Assembly: GCA_035582835.1 (NCBI GenBank)
Contig: JAYKAV010002308.1
Span: forward strand, 498,466-562,465
Direction of reading: 5' to 3'
DNA: 64,000 nt
From: Phoebastria nigripes
Taxonomy: Eukaryota; Chordata; Aves; Procellariiformes; Diomedeidae
Position 1 is the stretch's first letter. Each line of letters begins with the position of its first letter. The notes beneath the pieces are model-generated. The model worked only from the letters and a program-made list of their open reading frames with translations, made no database searches and was not told where the DNA came from. A program made the translations under genes and the position numbers. Of the stretch, positions 12,401 to 26,207 are shown one piece after another.

Positions 12401-15400
12401 ACAGCAGGTGTTTCTTCAGTTACTCTGTATTACAATTTACAGAACTCTTACGTTCTACAAATCAAGATTCATAGCAAACTNTTTCAGTGCTTTAAGTCCT
12501 GCAATAAAAAATACCAGGCAGAACAGAACCAGAGGGAACNTAAGCAGACTTCTGCATTCATCCTTCTCTATGATGAGGTTTACTTCATAGTAATCTACAC
12601 ATTTCAGCAAGTGCTTTCACCAGGACTACCATCTAACTTCCTAGCACCCTCAATTTGACTATTACTTCAAATATGGGCCACATTAAGTATCAGTTTCCAA
12701 CCTGAGAAGAAAGGCTAGAATTACCATCTGTTCCTTAATTTAGGAAGCTGTACATCTTTGCCCTAGTATCACTTCTTCTAGTGTGTCCTTTAGAGAGTTG
12801 TGTTTTAAAAACACTTAGTGATACTGTATGCTTCAGTTCTGAGGTATGCATTTTAAAAGTGTGCTTTTAGAGGATAAGTGCTCAAGTCAAACTGAGAGTT
12901 GAAAATCTTTATGGTGCTTAATTGAATACCCAGATCTTGAGAATTACAAAATCACCACATAATTTCTTCAGAACTTTGTTTATTCATCTTGAAACACTGA
13001 TGATTTTCACTAAAATACATTACCTTAGTCATACTTGAGTGTTACCCCAATAATATTTGAAATGCACGTCCCATATGTTGACTGTAATAAAATTAAGAAG
13101 AGCGATTAAGACTAGAGGTAGACTGTGGAGGGTAGGCTAAAGCCTTGAGAAAAGCTGGATTGATTATGATATAATCAAATTAGGGGTGGACTCTATATTT
13201 GATGGGGCTAATGAGTTATGGTTCACCTTTGGACATTTTGGTCAACATTAGATGTCAATCTAATCTGATCATGGGATCACTAAATGTTGTGAGGACAGAC
13301 CACAAGGCTGCAGTGTTTTGTAATCCAAGCTCAGACATACAACACTGATTGCGTGGTCATAATCCTAATTTCCATCACTCACGTGGATTGATTCTAAACT
13401 TTGCCTGTGATTCCCATCCGCAGTTTCTGATGCCTAGCTCTGGTGAAATTTTGGCTACATCTAAACTGGGATCGGACAACTGGCTTCAAAGAGAAATTGG
13501 ATTATAAGAACAAATTTAGGTCTGGCTGATCTGACCTTCATTCCTGTTATTTCAATACCATTTGCAAGAGCTCAGATCCTTGTCTCTGCATCTAATTTAG
13601 CAACAAAGCAAGGTGGGAGACCTATAGACTGCATGACTTCCAGGTTCAGCTACTTATTCAGATGTTTTTAAAAGACATTATGGTATGGACATAGCTGTTC
13701 AACTTAAAATGCGCTGCAGCAATTGTGTATGGCTCTTGTTGATAGATGTGAAGGGTGTTCTTTCACATATGCTGTACACAGTGTTCATTCTAACTTGAGG
13801 GTAAGAAAAGGCTAGCCCAAGTGTCTTGTAGTTCTTTTACTTTTCTCCCTTTACTTTTCTTTTTCTATGAACGAGGCCTTTAGCCATCATTAGGGAACTA
13901 CTCCTACAAACCTTGCAAGTGTACCTATTCCAAAGAAAAGAAATCATTAATAAAAAACAGTAAAAAGGAGCAGTTATATTACAAAATAAATCTACCAGGC
14001 TTACAAAGAAAACAAATTTGAAAGAGCCACCTGCTGTGGAGATGAGGCAGTAATCTCAACAGCAGGAAATAAACGGAGAGAGGAAGAAAATACAAAAGCG
14101 TAGACATTAAAAAAGTAATTAAAACACTTATCTCTATCGACATACATAGCAAACAAAAAAAATCAACCACCTAGAAAACATACCCTATTGAACCTCACAA
14201 CAGGAAGTAACAAAGCTGCCACCGTAAAAAAAATCTCCAGCAAAACGAGAGAGATCCTTTAAAAATACCAGCCTCAAAAGTATTTACTAATGTGTTAATC
14301 GCTAATGGACTGACCTTGAGAGAAGCTGAGCACCTGCAGAGCATTTGCAACTTCACTGGGCGTTTAGTCTTTCAGAATCAAACCTTTAAAAATGTAGAGA
14401 GAGTAACTCTTTAGATACCAATGGCTTTCTGTTCCGTTTCTGATGAATGTCATAGCACGAATTGTAATGGTGCGTTTAATATAATCAGCTATGTGGTACA
14501 GCTTAGGTACTATATTTGGATAATGCATTTCAGTATAGTTCATATCTAAATTGTTGTGTAATATTGATCCATGGACAGCAATGTTATCAATATTGTTATG
14601 AATGAATGTGACTTCTTGTAAACAAATAGGTAGAGCATATGCCACTGCATAAAAATAGGTTCTATCATGTCTAGGGAAAACTGTAAGTTTGACAGTTATG
14701 AGAATTTACTGTTTCAATGTTATCTTTCAAGAAAATACTTAAAACTCATGGTCCAATTTATACAATTCATGGATTGTGTGACATAAAATAAAATTGCTAG
14801 ATTTTGATCTCCATTTCCCCAGACCACAAACTAGACTTGTTGAAGAAGAACAGGGCATTCAGAAATATTAAAGGATGCTTATGCGCTTGGAATTTACAAT
14901 ATGTTCTTTCTCCTCTGCCATGCACCTTTGTAGTCACACTGACCATACGGTACCTGTAGCTGCAAGTCTGGGCAAATGTGAAATGCTATCAGAAGTGTTA
15001 CATCTGAAATATTTTTATACGGTAACACAAGGAGCAAGTTGGAACACTCGGTGCATAAAAGGGCAGGGAGATGGGACGAAATGGGTACTTTTCTGTTAAT
15101 TCAAAAGGACCCTTTCAGAAGGGAAATGGTGGATTTAGAAATTTACCTTTAGAGGGCAATTATCTTAGCTCTGCATCTACTTTAGCACATCTTTTTAAGA
15201 AAATAAAAACCCCCATGTAAACAAATCTTCTTAACAAAAATAACTTACCAGACCATGTCAGTTCCTCTCTAAAATTCGTATCAGTCTCTCTCCATCAGCC
15301 TTCCATGGCTCCTTTGCCCAGGGCACATGAGTGGGCACAACTTGTTATTCCTATTCCTCAAGCTGGCCAAAGGTGAGGTATTGCTGGTGCAGAACCTGTG

Positions 15401-17049
15401 CTGCCTCTTTACTGGGCTGTGTTCAAGTTTCTTATGCTGTTTAGTAGGCTGGGTGTCAGCTTGTCTGGTCTTAGCCTCTCAGGTATTATTTCAGGAGACT
15501 TGCATTGCCACCAGAGCAGATAGGCAGCTAATNATGTTTCTTCTGCCCACATCCAGTTTCTTACGAGATTCACGCATTTTTCTCCTCATTCTCAGTAGAT
15601 TCTGACAGTTCAAGGCTTTCCACCTGGTCCTAGGATCTCCTGGGCCCCCCTTCCTCGGCAGATCCCTGTTGTGGAGGCTGGGAAGGGCAGAACAAGAGTT
15701 TTCGCTGTAAATGTGATTTTTTCAAAATCTTGTTTAACTCTGAAACATGAGCAGGTTTTCATAGATATAGCAAAAGGTGGAAAGACCTCCCTATCCTCTA
15801 AATTTCTACCTAATGCTCCATATTTGTATGACATAAGAACATTTAAAAAAAAAAAGTCCCATAAAATGGTGAAATGTTGGTTTTGGTTTGCTAGTTTTAA
15901 AAGGTAGAAAAAGGGATGTGCATAGCCAGTGAATCCAATTTTCTTTGTTTTCTTTTGAATTCAATTTGGATAAATTTATAAATGTAATGTCATTTTGAAA
16001 CAAAGTGGAAAGATTCATTATAAAAAAAATGTCAAAATAGAGTGTCTTGGCTTTTAAAAAAAATAGTTCGTGGTATATTCAGGCACAGATTGCATTCAGC
16101 AGCCTGAATTTACATTTTTACCTGAAAGTAAGGGGTTGGTAGAAACAATTCAGCCAGGTCTCATCTTGAAAACTCTCTTCTGTCAGGATAGCAACAGCTA
16201 AGAATGCAAAGAGAGGGAATATTGCTTGAAAGATCTTAGCTCTTCATTTGTTTACCTGGTCCAGCTTAAGTTTCTCCAAAATGTGGTATTATCACAATTA
16301 GAAATGAAGCAAACCAAACTTCAGTGTTTGATGTGGGGGAAAAACAGAAAACCTCACAATGCTCTAGTAAGTTTTGTCCCTGTAGGCTACTGTATATTTA
16401 CACTTCAACTTCAGCTCCATTTTTTTTGTCTGGAGATTTGTTTTCAGTCAGCTGCCAGTGAAAACTACATTTGACCCTTACCAAGGACGAGGGCTTATTT
16501 TGTTGTGGAGACTGGCTGAGAAGTTCATTTTGAAACTGCAAATCTGCCCAAACATGTCAGATTTAAGTAATCCAAACAATGAGTTCAGGTTCAGAAGGCA
16601 TTCCTGTTTCTGGGGAGAGGGGATTTGATCAAAATAGGAAAGAGAGACATGCTGTGCCTCTACTCCCACTTTAGTTTTCCTTTGCAGACCAGGCTAATGT
16701 TACAGTAGTAGCAGCAGTATTTATTTCCTTTTCAGACTTAGCTGATTGATGTGTTGACGTGCCTTGATTTATTTGGTGCAGCAACCAAGTGGACTAGGTG
16801 CATTGCTCTGCATGCCAATCCCTTACATTGTGTATGCATCACTTTTGTATATTGCCTTGTATAGCTGACAAATTTACTCTAATCGTTTAGCGATTCATAT
16901 TTCATCTGGACTAGGGAATTGTGAGAGGATCTAAATTCTATCTCTTTAAATGGAGACGATGGACTTAACACCGCCAGTTAAGAAAATTAACGTGCATCAG
17001 TATTGTGAGAACAAAGAGTACGAGATCTTGAAGCAGATGTTGTTTTTTC

Positions 17050-17096
17050 TAATATATATATGCATGTATATATTTATATGTGTATATAAAGGATAT
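17050..17096. repeat. TA/TG-rich microsatellite-like stretch
   Basis: An impure (TA)n tract with interspersed gcatg and tgtg units, lying in intron 8. It is not a clean microsatellite. Confidence 0.7.
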
Positions 17097-20000
17097 AAAA
17101 AATGGGAGGTTAAAGTCTGTGTTTTCCAAAACCACTGTTATAGTGGCTAATGACTTTGGAAAGTATATGGTATGTCAGACATGGGAGAGACACTGATGCT
17201 GAGGTATAGCCCACTGGAGAAGGGGCTGTGGGGATCAAATGAAGGAAAGAAGGAAAGAGGGCTTCATACTAAGAGAGTGATGCTTACTGAGAGATAGCTG
17301 GAGCATCTGGAGATGAAAGGCAGGGCCTAGCAAACCAGAGGGTCAGGAATAGAAATGAATTGCTTTCTACGCTGTACCTGACCCAGATTGGGACTGTCTA
17401 GATTAGCTTTTGCAAAGCTGAACTAGATCTGTCATGCAAGCTGTTATTTTCACAATGTTTCTACTTTCTCTATTCTTAGTAAATGCCATTTTCCACAGCC
17501 CATGAGGCTTCATTGTGTGGTTTGGATATCAGTTGCTTCAGAAGCTTGTTCCCTGGCATCAGCAGGTAAAGGGACCGAGGCTTCAGGGAGTCCAGGGCTT
17601 TGGCTGCAGAAGGCGGGGGGCCGGGCTTAGCCCTCTGCTTGTGTACAGGTGTGCAGAGTCCATCCGAGCAACACCAGTGGAATTGTCTTTCTAGGCTGCC
17701 TCCTCTTGGTTGCCCTTCAGAAGAGTTGTTCTTCAGTGCAGGTGAAGGAAATAATTGTTATCACTAGATTTTGATATAGGTTATTTAAAGGCAGGAGACC
17801 TAGAATAGTGAAAGATTGTTTCAGGACAAGAAATACCAAGTAGTAAGTAAAAAAGCCTTTTAGATGGCTTGCAGGTGAATTTGGAGAGCAGAGAACTGAT
17901 TACCATTGGCTTCAGCCTAAAACCTAGGGGAAAGACCTCATGTTTTTCTAAGCTTTTTTTCTTGGGTGGCTCCTGGCTATTTTGTACTAGTGTGTGAATT
18001 CCCTTTTGCTAAAGGATATCTCTGATTTATCTTCAAAGGGTATTTCTCTTGGTTCATTATTTTGACCTAAATTGTGTCTTTCATAGATGACTGGGTTTTT
18101 TTAAATTTTATTTCTTCTCTAAAACCGTTTGCTCGAAACTACATTTTTCCTCTACAGCTGTTTTTTCTTCAAATGTTCTCTCTCCTGAGAGGCTGTTGGC
18201 TATTTATCAATATTTGATCTGTCTGTAAAGCGTACTTCTGTGGGGTGGCCGTTTATTATGAAATGGTGTCTCTCTAAAGTGGATCTTATCAGTTCTTGAT
18301 CTCTTTCTCTGTTTGTCTGCCTCTGCCTCTTTCTTAGCTAGCCTAGTGGCTTTAAGAAGTGCTCAATCTCTCTATTTTAACAAAATTAAATGCAATCATT
18401 ATAATGGCAACTACTAAACAGCAAAAGGAGATACATCAGAATCCAGTAAAACTTCCAGCAGATGCTTAGCAAAGAGCTTGAAGCTGTGCCAGGTGTTTAC
18501 AGGTATAAGAGAAAAATCCCCTGCATTTCCTTCAAATGTAAATATTGCAAAATTGGTTTTCGTGGAGTTTTCAGCAAAATGAAAATAGTAAAGTAAATAG
18601 CAGAAAATGGCATGTATACTGACTACCTCTTAGGCTTTTTTTTGTCATATCAGCCAGGCTAAACATTATTGAATCCAATGCATTCTTAATCCAACTCCTT
18701 TGATTTCAGTGACACTGAACTAGTGATGAACCTGAACCATGAACATTGCAACATTCCCTTAATTCTATTCTTTCTTCAGCTTATGGGAGCTAAATTACTG
18801 ATGCTGTTAGAGACGAAATCATTTTCATTAGAAGATGATAAAAGCGGCAAAAATAAGTGGGGAAGAAAATATTTGTGAGGGTTTCTCCTTGTTTTTGAAT
18901 GGGGATAGATGTTAGGTAGAAAGAAATTATCTTTAATGCAGGCTGCACGTTTCACTAATGACAAGAGTGTTTCTCCCAAGAGTAAACTGAGGCCTCTGAG
19001 CTCGTTTATGGATACCTCAATAGAAATAGTTGCATTACTCTGTCCTCTGTCTGTAGGCAGTCACTGAGAGCTTNTTCCGAGGGTGTCTTCTTGCCATAGA
19101 TGATTGTGCAATATATACATAGAGGAAAACCTATGCAGTTTTAAAAGTAATTTCTTTAATGCATTTTACATATTGTACTTTCAATAGCTCTAAGTATTTC
19201 TGGCAGCCTCTTGAGATATCCATTGTTCATTCTTCATTAGCTGATATTCCAGTCTTCCCAGGAAGTACAGCATTCAAAGGTCTTGAAGTTCAGTACGTGC
19301 TAATATTTTCTAACCTTATTTTTCTCAATATCCAACTATAGATCAGCGATGTTTTGAAAGTCAGGTGTTCAACAACTGAGTCATGATTTTTTTTATAAAT
19401 AGAGATCAAGAAAGCGCTCAATAACATGAGATTTTTGAAATGCAAAAATTTCAGGATTTTTTTATTCGCTTTTTGCTTGTAAGCCTTTTGAATTCACTGA
19501 GAGCATGTTTTCATTTTCTTCACTGAAACTGTTAAAACTAAAAATATATATATTTTTTTTTCTCCTTGTATTACAGTAACTTTATTCAGGGATCTAGAGG
19601 TTTAAGAAACTTCCCTCATATCAGGTGACTCATGAAAAAATCCCAAGCTTTCTTAGGACTGAGTCCTGATCTTATGCTGTAATGAGACAGATTTTTGCTG
19701 CTTCAGTAATATAAAAAGGCACTAAACCTTCCCTACTTGGAACAGCACTCCTGAAAGTGCAATCCTGCTTTATTGTTGACACTAACATGGTGTTATTAGG
19801 GTTTTCCAGACCAGTATGTCTCAAAGAGGAGAAAGATTAGTCTGCTGCCATCCATGCCTGAGAATGGAGGGAACACAGATTGCTTTGCATGCTCCAATTC
19901 TGCCTGCTTGCTCTGAGGACTCCTCGGTTCCAGTGTGTTTTCTTAGAAAAATTGTTGACGTTTACTCCATTTCAGTATGTAATTATTAATTAGCATACTT

Positions 20001-20915
20001 TGATAATGTTATGGTTTTTTTAGATGTAAATATGAAAGTCAAGGCCCTGTTGAAAATACCCTGATAGATCATTGCATTTGCATGAAAAAAATGTTTTAAC
20101 TTCTATGTCAGCTAGGCTGGTTTTTTGTGCTGTCCAAATGTTCACACAGCAACGAGAAGATATTCTTTGATAATTGGAAGATGCTTTTTGCTGCTTTCTT
20201 TTAATTCAAAGGTATTTGTTGCTATTATTGGTTGTGAAGTGTATCCCTGTCTGTATCCTACGGCTTCTGTATAAATATGTGCTATTAATAACTATAAATA
20301 AATGTCAGCCAATAAGGACTTCGGGGTTTTGAGAAAACAATCAAGAAGGGCAAAAAGTGATGGCATACAAATTCTCACAGATAAGACAGATCTACAGCAT
20401 TGCTATTTGTCCTCCTCTCCTCATCGGTTAAGCTGTTTATTATTGCCTCATTTGTATTATCTGCAGACTAGCTGTATTGAAAAACGCCTCAAAACAAAGG
20501 GAACAAAACCATTTCACAGCAGTAAGAGTTACATGCGTGTGCAGGTAAAGCAATACAAGAAAAGCTTACAAGAGTCTTCTCTTCCCCAGTAGCTTCCCTG
20601 CTTTTGCACCCTTTATATCCTGTTCTCTCTAACCCTTTCCTCTGCATTTGTTTTGATATGAGTTATATGAGTACGCAGGTTATCCAACAACCTTATTTTC
20701 AAGTGCCAGTACTATTAAAAGATCAGCAGTTATGTAAGCTACATACTACAAACATGAAGCTACAGTCATTTGTGATGTTCTTATAAAAACATCTGAGGGT
20801 TTGTGAAAGTGCTTGTATTGAGGAGGTTTTTGAGAATGTGTATGTAATGTGAAATATATATTGGTCATTGAAATTTCCCTTGTAGTTCTAATATGCCTTA
20901 AAATATCTATTTTAG

Positions 20916-21023
20916 GTTTGCCAGAACCAAACAGAGACAGTATATTCCAAGGACTAAGAATGGATCAAGGATTCTACACATCTAAAGACTTCCTACCTTT
21001 GGTAGCAATGGCAAGTAAACCAG
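20916..21023 (+). CDS. DPYD: DPYD exon 9 (human numbering), NADPH-domain entry
   Basis: 108 bp, coding residues about 284-320. It starts at codon position 2 (the first G of Gly284 is in exon 8) and ends with the first base of Gly320. Motifs are GLPEPN at the start and [12 protein letters not shown] in the second half. In the pig enzyme structure the NADPH-binding domain III begins near residue 287, so this exon crosses the border from FAD domain II. The acceptor is ctattttag with a short, weak pyrimidine tract; the donor is CAG|gtgcgt, close to consensus. Length and phase equal human exon 9. Compared with the human protein as I recall it, 7 of 37 residues differ (for example KDA to RDS, TQ to RM), mostly outside the core motifs. 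It joins exon 10, 3150 bp downstream. Confidence 0.97.
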
Positions 21024-24000
21024 GTGCGTGATATTATGTTTTTGTTGCAATCATGTTCAGTAAATCATTAGCAGTTACTGATAAATCAAAATGGACAGCT
21101 GGTTACACAGCAGCACATCCAATTACGAAGCACCTCCCAATGAATAGGTCTGGGGCAGGATTTTCTCTTGGTGAGTTGCAACCTCAGGAGTGTGGTCAGA
21201 AAAGTCAGTCCTAGAGACTGTAAAGCAAATAGTCATATATAAAAATCTAAGCACGTGGCAAATCATTACCCCTAATAAGTTATATTTGTTATTTTGAATT
21301 ATATTCAAAAGATGTCATAAGCTTCTCATTTGTATAAATTATCTTGATATAAATAGTATATATAAGATGGTCTTGAAAAAATCTGATATTAAAGAAGGTG
21401 TTGCCAACCCATCTAAGCAGCTGCTTTGTATATTGTTGAGAAATGATTTTACTTGATCCCGAGCCATGTGCTGCATGTTTTACAGACACATTTAAGGGAA
21501 CACTAGTTCCTTACCCAAAGAACTTACAGTCTAAGACTCAGGACAACACTAGTATGCCAGGAGTTAATAAGACAACACTTAGTTCATAGGCACCAAACAC
21601 AGTCTCGTTTTATGCTTTTACATCTTTGTTTTGAGTACAGAGATGGTTGCATTTGCTCCCCAAGGAGTACAGCTGCTTTCAGTGGCCCTGAATGTGAAGT
21701 CATAAGCCCCAGATGGATGTATGAGATGGGGCTCGTGATTTCTACGCCACGTTCCCTCACAGTCTAGATTCCCCAATGTGTTGATAANAAAGAAATTCCA
21801 TGTACAGTTTTCTGGGCATATACTTAGTGCAGTATGTGGTCTTGTACATATGACCCCATATTTAACCATGCATATACCTTTTTATCTACAAACTGATTTT
21901 CTTCAGAGCATTCAGAAATTTCTTTTAGCATCATATAGGGTTGCCTGCTTATTTAGTTGACTTTCCATAAACAATGTGTTAAAGAATATATCTTCTGCGG
22001 CAAATTATTCTGCTTCTAAAAGTAAAGTTTATTACCCCATTTTATGCAAAATATTTAGGAAGGGAAATTCTGCATCCCATCTGTCCCATCTCTCTGCTGT
22101 TTTGATCAACTGCTTATTTCTGTCTGTTTTCTTAAGCATAAAGTGAGCTCAAATGGGTTGGGAGAAAAGGGTGTTTTGTTTTGTTTTTAAAGAGAGAGAT
22201 GTTTAAAAATGAAACAGATTGAGAATCTGCACTGCAAAACATTTGTAGATTAACAAAGGAAAAATAAATCCTACAAAACAAACCCCTCTTGTAGTAATTT
22301 GACTAAAAATATTTTATAGAATTCTGTATGGACATGTAGCACTCGTGTACTGTAAGTTGCCTGCCTGCATGAGGATCTATATACTGTGATCCGCATCTTT
22401 TAAAATGTTACAAAGTAGCACTCTCAATTTGCCAGGATATGTAATGATTTTTTTTATATATATTAAGTCTACAATGAAAAAAAGGATGAACTTTGAAGAA
22501 CTAACCTTTTCTGACTGACAGTAATAGATAGCTCTTTGGTGTTGTCTGTTAATTAACATGGTGTCTTAATTTTCCTAGTGTCTGTCTGTAGCTGTAGTCA
22601 CCTCTTGCTCTCTAAAGCATGGAATTTTAAAATAAAATATACACGTCCTATATCCTGCTCTATCCTCTTTTTTTACTATAACAGTTCTCTAAATAATAGA
22701 CATAATAGACTTATTCACAGTAAAATACATATTCTGCCTGCTTATTCAGTTCTGAATACCACTTGTTAATAATATCCTTTCCTCCAAAAGGGGTTCCCCT
22801 TGCAAATACATAGACGTGAATTTACCTTGGCAGTCGCCTTGTTACCAAGAGCAAAGTGGGCTGCTGTGACTGATCNGTTCTAGACTAGTCCCGTAACGGC
22901 ACTCTGAGCTGCCATTCCTTGCTGCACTTGTGCTTTTTCCACTGCTCAATGTACAATTTTTGTGAAGGATGGAGTTCGTTAAAAATAAATGAGAAAAGTT
23001 TAGAGAGAATTTTAGAATAAGAAGCCTATTAAGTTAATAGTAAATGCAATGCCATATACATAGGGGGGAAAACGATAGCATTTGCTGTACATTAAGCATT
23101 TTACAAATGGAGAGAGAATATGTGTATTAGGATGTTGTTTCTCACTCTGTTTATAGGTCTACATTAAAAGCATTGTTTCCTTGAACAATACTTGTGTTTC
23201 TTTACAATTGCATGTGAAAATCTGCTGCTACTATAGCAGGATACTTGAGTTACAGTGCAATGATTAAATGGTCAGCTTAGCGCCTCCTGACTGAAATTAT
23301 CATGGGCTCATTGAGAATATAGCTTTATATTGTTTATGGCATTATTTTTTAAGTTGCAATAATTTGCCTAATCAACAGTTAGTTGTATTTAAACTTGTGA
23401 TAAAGTGCAGTCTCATACAAGGAACACACACAGTTCAGTTTTACTTAAGTATTTCTTGTATAATCAAATCGTCAAATAACAAGCAGTAGATGATGAACAC
23501 ATAATGTCATCATTCTCTCCATATAACTTTTTGCAACTCGTTTGTAGAAAGCCACTGTAGATTAAACGTTTTCTCCAAGTGGAAGATCTAGGAATTACTG
23601 TGATAATAATATTCTTTCTGCCTCGTGTTCAGCTGCCTTAGAGAATAGCCTCTAGAACCACATCATAGCAAGAACAGTGCCAGTGCCTTGTAGAAAACTG
23701 ACTGAGGGGACTAACTTTGAGAAACTATTACACAAAACTATCAACAACTGGTCATCTTTTGAAAAATACCAAGTATTATTCTTTATAATCTGTTAAAAGG
23801 TGTTGGTTTTTTTTTAACTGGGAGGATAATGAATCTGATAAGAGAGAAACTTACTTTTTGAATAAAAAGATCTCACAATGCTAATTTCAACCTGACAGGA
23901 CCCGCAATCCTACAAACGTGTTGTCATTTGAATTCTTTCCAGATAGAAAGGTGCAGCTGCTTAGAGTACTGACTATGAAATTATGTATATGAGCATATCT

Positions 24001-24173
24001 TAAAAACAGGAATAAAACTGTCTTTCAGTGAAGCAGAATAATTTGATAGTGACACTCCATGCATGGAAACTGTAAGATGCAATTTTACACTGCTTTGAGT
24101 ACAAGTACCTTTTGAGCTGTCATGCAGAAATGGTTTCTCTACTTGAAAATGGGGTTTTCCTTTCATCTTTCAG
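21024..24173 (+). other. DPYD: Intron 9 of DPYD
   Basis: 3150 bp, from donor gtgcgt to acceptor tcatctttcag. It is AT-rich. A block near 21486-21535 (ccttacccaaagaacttacagtctaag) resembles a phrase common in MIR-type SINEs, but too little matches to call it. The rest holds no gene, RNA or repeat that I can support. Confidence 0.93.
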
Positions 24174-24343
24174 GGATGTGTGCCTGTCACTCTCCATTGC
24201 CATCAATACATGGAACTGTGATTGTACTCGGGGCAGGAGACACTGCTTTTGACTGTGCAACATCTGCTTTACGCTGTGGAGCTCGTCGCGTGTTTGTGGC
24301 CTTCAGGAAGGGATTCACTAATATCAGGGCCGTCCCAGAAGAG
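24174..24343 (+). CDS. DPYD: DPYD exon 10, NADPH-binding fold
   Basis: 170 bp, residues about 320-376, beginning at codon position 2 and ending on a complete codon. It encodes the core of the dinucleotide-binding domain III: the strand-turn-helix [12 protein letters not shown] (residues 337-348) with its glycine-rich turn, followed by LRCGARRVF and FRKGF. Arg364, Lys365 and Arg371, which contact the NADPH 2'-phosphate and ribose side in the pig structure as I recall it, are all conserved here. It differs from recalled human sequence at 5 of 57 positions. The acceptor has a good pyrimidine tract (ttttcctttcatctttcag); the donor GAG|gtaaaa lacks G at +5. The frame happens to stay open into both flanking introns (24122-24439), which is not evidence of a longer exon. 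Confidence 0.98.
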
Positions 24344-25996
24344 GTAAAATTGAGTAACAGCATTTATGAGAAGGAATATTGGCTGTTATTTTTACAGGGC
24401 CTGAAAGTGTGCTATAGGTACTTAAAAGACATCTACTAAAGGTTCTGTTTATAAAAATGCTCTTAAAATGTATAAATGTTTATTAAAGATCTGAGGCTCA
24501 CTTTATATAGTCTCTGTATAAATAATTTTCCTCAGTTGTACCTGTTTCCTGTAAAGTCAGAGAGATGCATTTGCATACAGCGGGTAGAATTTCTTGTAAA
24601 TTAGAAAATACAGTAAAATTTTTAATCTTGGAAGCACCCCAGAGATCAAACAGCTATTTGAGTATTGTAGGCGACTCTTCAGGTCATGGTTAGATCCTAG
24701 GATGATACCTTCTGGCTGCTGTCTAATGAATCTCAGTGATCCTGACATTGCCTTGGGAGCCTATAAAATCTTGTAAGAAAATTACTTACAGTGATTTTGG
24801 TTTTGAATCACTGCCAATGGCAATAAAGCAATGTACATTCATCACAGATTTCAGCGTTCAATTTGATTTTTAGTTTGGCTTTGCACTTTGGCATTTATCA
24901 GGACATCTGCACGTTTTGAAACTGACTCTGCTTCCTCAATGTATCTGTACTACAGGAGGGTTTTTTCAAGTTAGATTTTCTTATTTTGGTGGTCTTTTTC
25001 CATTATCATTTATTTGGTACATACTTTACACTTTTGCATACTTGAGGATATCAAGACATCTAATGCATCTTTATCATGAGATTTATGGTAGTTTGGTAGA
25101 TCTTATAGAAAGGAAATGGAGGTACAAAAAAAGTAATAGAGGGTCTCTTGATGCATAATTTACTTCTGTTTCTGTTGCACTTCATTTAAGAATTCTATGA
25201 TGATTGAGATTACTGAAGCCTTTGCACAGACAGACTCATGTGCTATTCAGATTCTTACTAATCAAGAATCAGCTGTCACTCTGAACCAAAATCTTTGTTA
25301 GCAGCCTGGGTAAATTCCTAAAAGTTGTCAATGTTTGTACTCATCCAGTCATGCAGTGGCCTTGAAAAAAGGTAAAATAAAAGTAGCTTCAGCTAGTAAC
25401 GGCCATGCTAGAATGATGTCAGGTTGGATATTACACGTTCAAAAAAGTTTTATTGTGTAAACATAGACAATCAAATCCTGAAGACTTTGCTAAGACAAAA
25501 TGTTGTTTGACTTCAGCAGTTTTACCACAGCAGAGATTCAGAAGATCTTAAGTCTGGATTGTCACTCAGAAAACTGTTGTTTGCATATGGTAGTCAGCAT
25601 TTAATAACGTCTTAAAATCATAGTAAACACAAATCAGGGCATGTACTTAATTAATACTAGGCCTCTTCTTAAAAGACACAGATAGTTACATAAGGTAACT
25701 CTTTTGCCCTCAAAGGAGTTCTATGTATTCAAAGTAACAGGGAACAATAAGAAAATATTTTGGAGAAATATTTGCATTGCAAATTTACCTAGTGCCACTG
25801 TCTAGAACTGCTTGATTTAATAGCACGGGAGGCTCTGAAGTTGGTATTAAGATGACTGTCTGTATACCGTACACAGGTGACTTCTACTACAGAAGAATGC
25901 ATGGTAGTATCGTGAGTCAAAAAATGTTTTATGGGTTTTTTTCCATAAAAACACAACAATGTTCAAGTTATATATTTTATTGCTTCTACTCTACAG
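24344..25996 (+). other. DPYD: Intron 10 of DPYD
   Basis: 1653 bp, donor gtaaaa, acceptor ttgcttctactctacag. It is very short compared with the human intron 10 as I recall it (about 19 kb, which carries the HapB3-linked deep-intronic variant c.1129-5923C>G). That human position has no counterpart in an intron this small. I see no repeat or RNA in it. Confidence 0.94.
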
Positions 25997-26207
25997 ATGG
26001 AACTTGCAAAAGAAGAGAAGTGTGAATTTCTGCCTTTCCTCTCCCCTCGGAAAGTTGTACTTAGAGGTGGACAAATTGTTGCTATGGAGTTTGTTCGAAC
26101 TGAACAAGACAATGATGGAAACTGGAAAGAAGATGAGGATCAGGTTGTACGTCTGAAAGCTGATGTGGTGATCAGTGCCTTTGGCTCCATTTTAAGCAAC
26201 AATAAAG
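25997..26207 (+). CDS. DPYD: DPYD exon 11, end of NADPH domain
   Basis: 211 bp, residues 377-447; it begins with the complete codon ATG (Met377) and ends with the first base of Val447. It encodes the distal part of NADPH domain III, including [19 protein letters not shown], an acidic surface loop (KEDEDQ), and the DVVISAFGS strand and loop (residues 432-440) that closes over the nicotinamide cofactor before the chain returns to the FAD domain near residue 442. The ATG at the exon start is an internal methionine, not an initiation codon. The acceptor is strong; the donor AAG|gtaacc lacks G at +5. Length and phase match human exon 11. The acidic loop is the least conserved part (NDGNWK here, ETGKWN in human from memory). 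Confidence 0.98.

Larger units (their letters stand above)
1..20915 (+). other. DPYD: Intron 8 of DPYD, 3' portion
   Basis: About 20.9 kb of AT-rich non-coding sequence ending in an acceptor (tattttag) before exon 9. Exon 8 should encode roughly residues 255-284, ending in an AAFIGIG-like motif; I looked for it and did not find it, so it lies further left. Recognisable contents are a MITE-like piece near 1146-1212, a poly(A) run at 1515-1530, a MIR-like SINE near 3550-3725, a minus-strand CR1 3' end at 5729-5862, an AT palindrome at 6383-6402 and an AT-rich microsatellite near 17050-17096. The rest shows no gene, RNA or clear repeat that I can support. Confidence 0.9.

Noticed and set aside
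13457..13700. Possible terminal inverted repeats (ggctacatctaaact and atggtatggacatagctg) of a small DNA transposon
   Set aside because: Several mismatches between arms, no visible target-site duplication, and the intervening sequence is unrecognised.
1..20915. Search for DPYD exons 7 and 8
   Set aside because: No stretch encoding KIICGKSLSV-like or AAFIGIG-like sequence before a donor was seen, so they are taken to lie to the left.
21486..21535. Possible SINE phrase (aaagaacttacagtctaag)
   Set aside because: This is a single short phrase with no flanking core or tail.
24122..24439. ORF extending exon 10 into both neighbouring introns, starting at an upstream ATG
   Set aside because: The DPD-like sequence is confined to 24174-24343 and bounded by AG and GT. 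The flanking translation is the pyrimidine tract and intron, not conserved protein.
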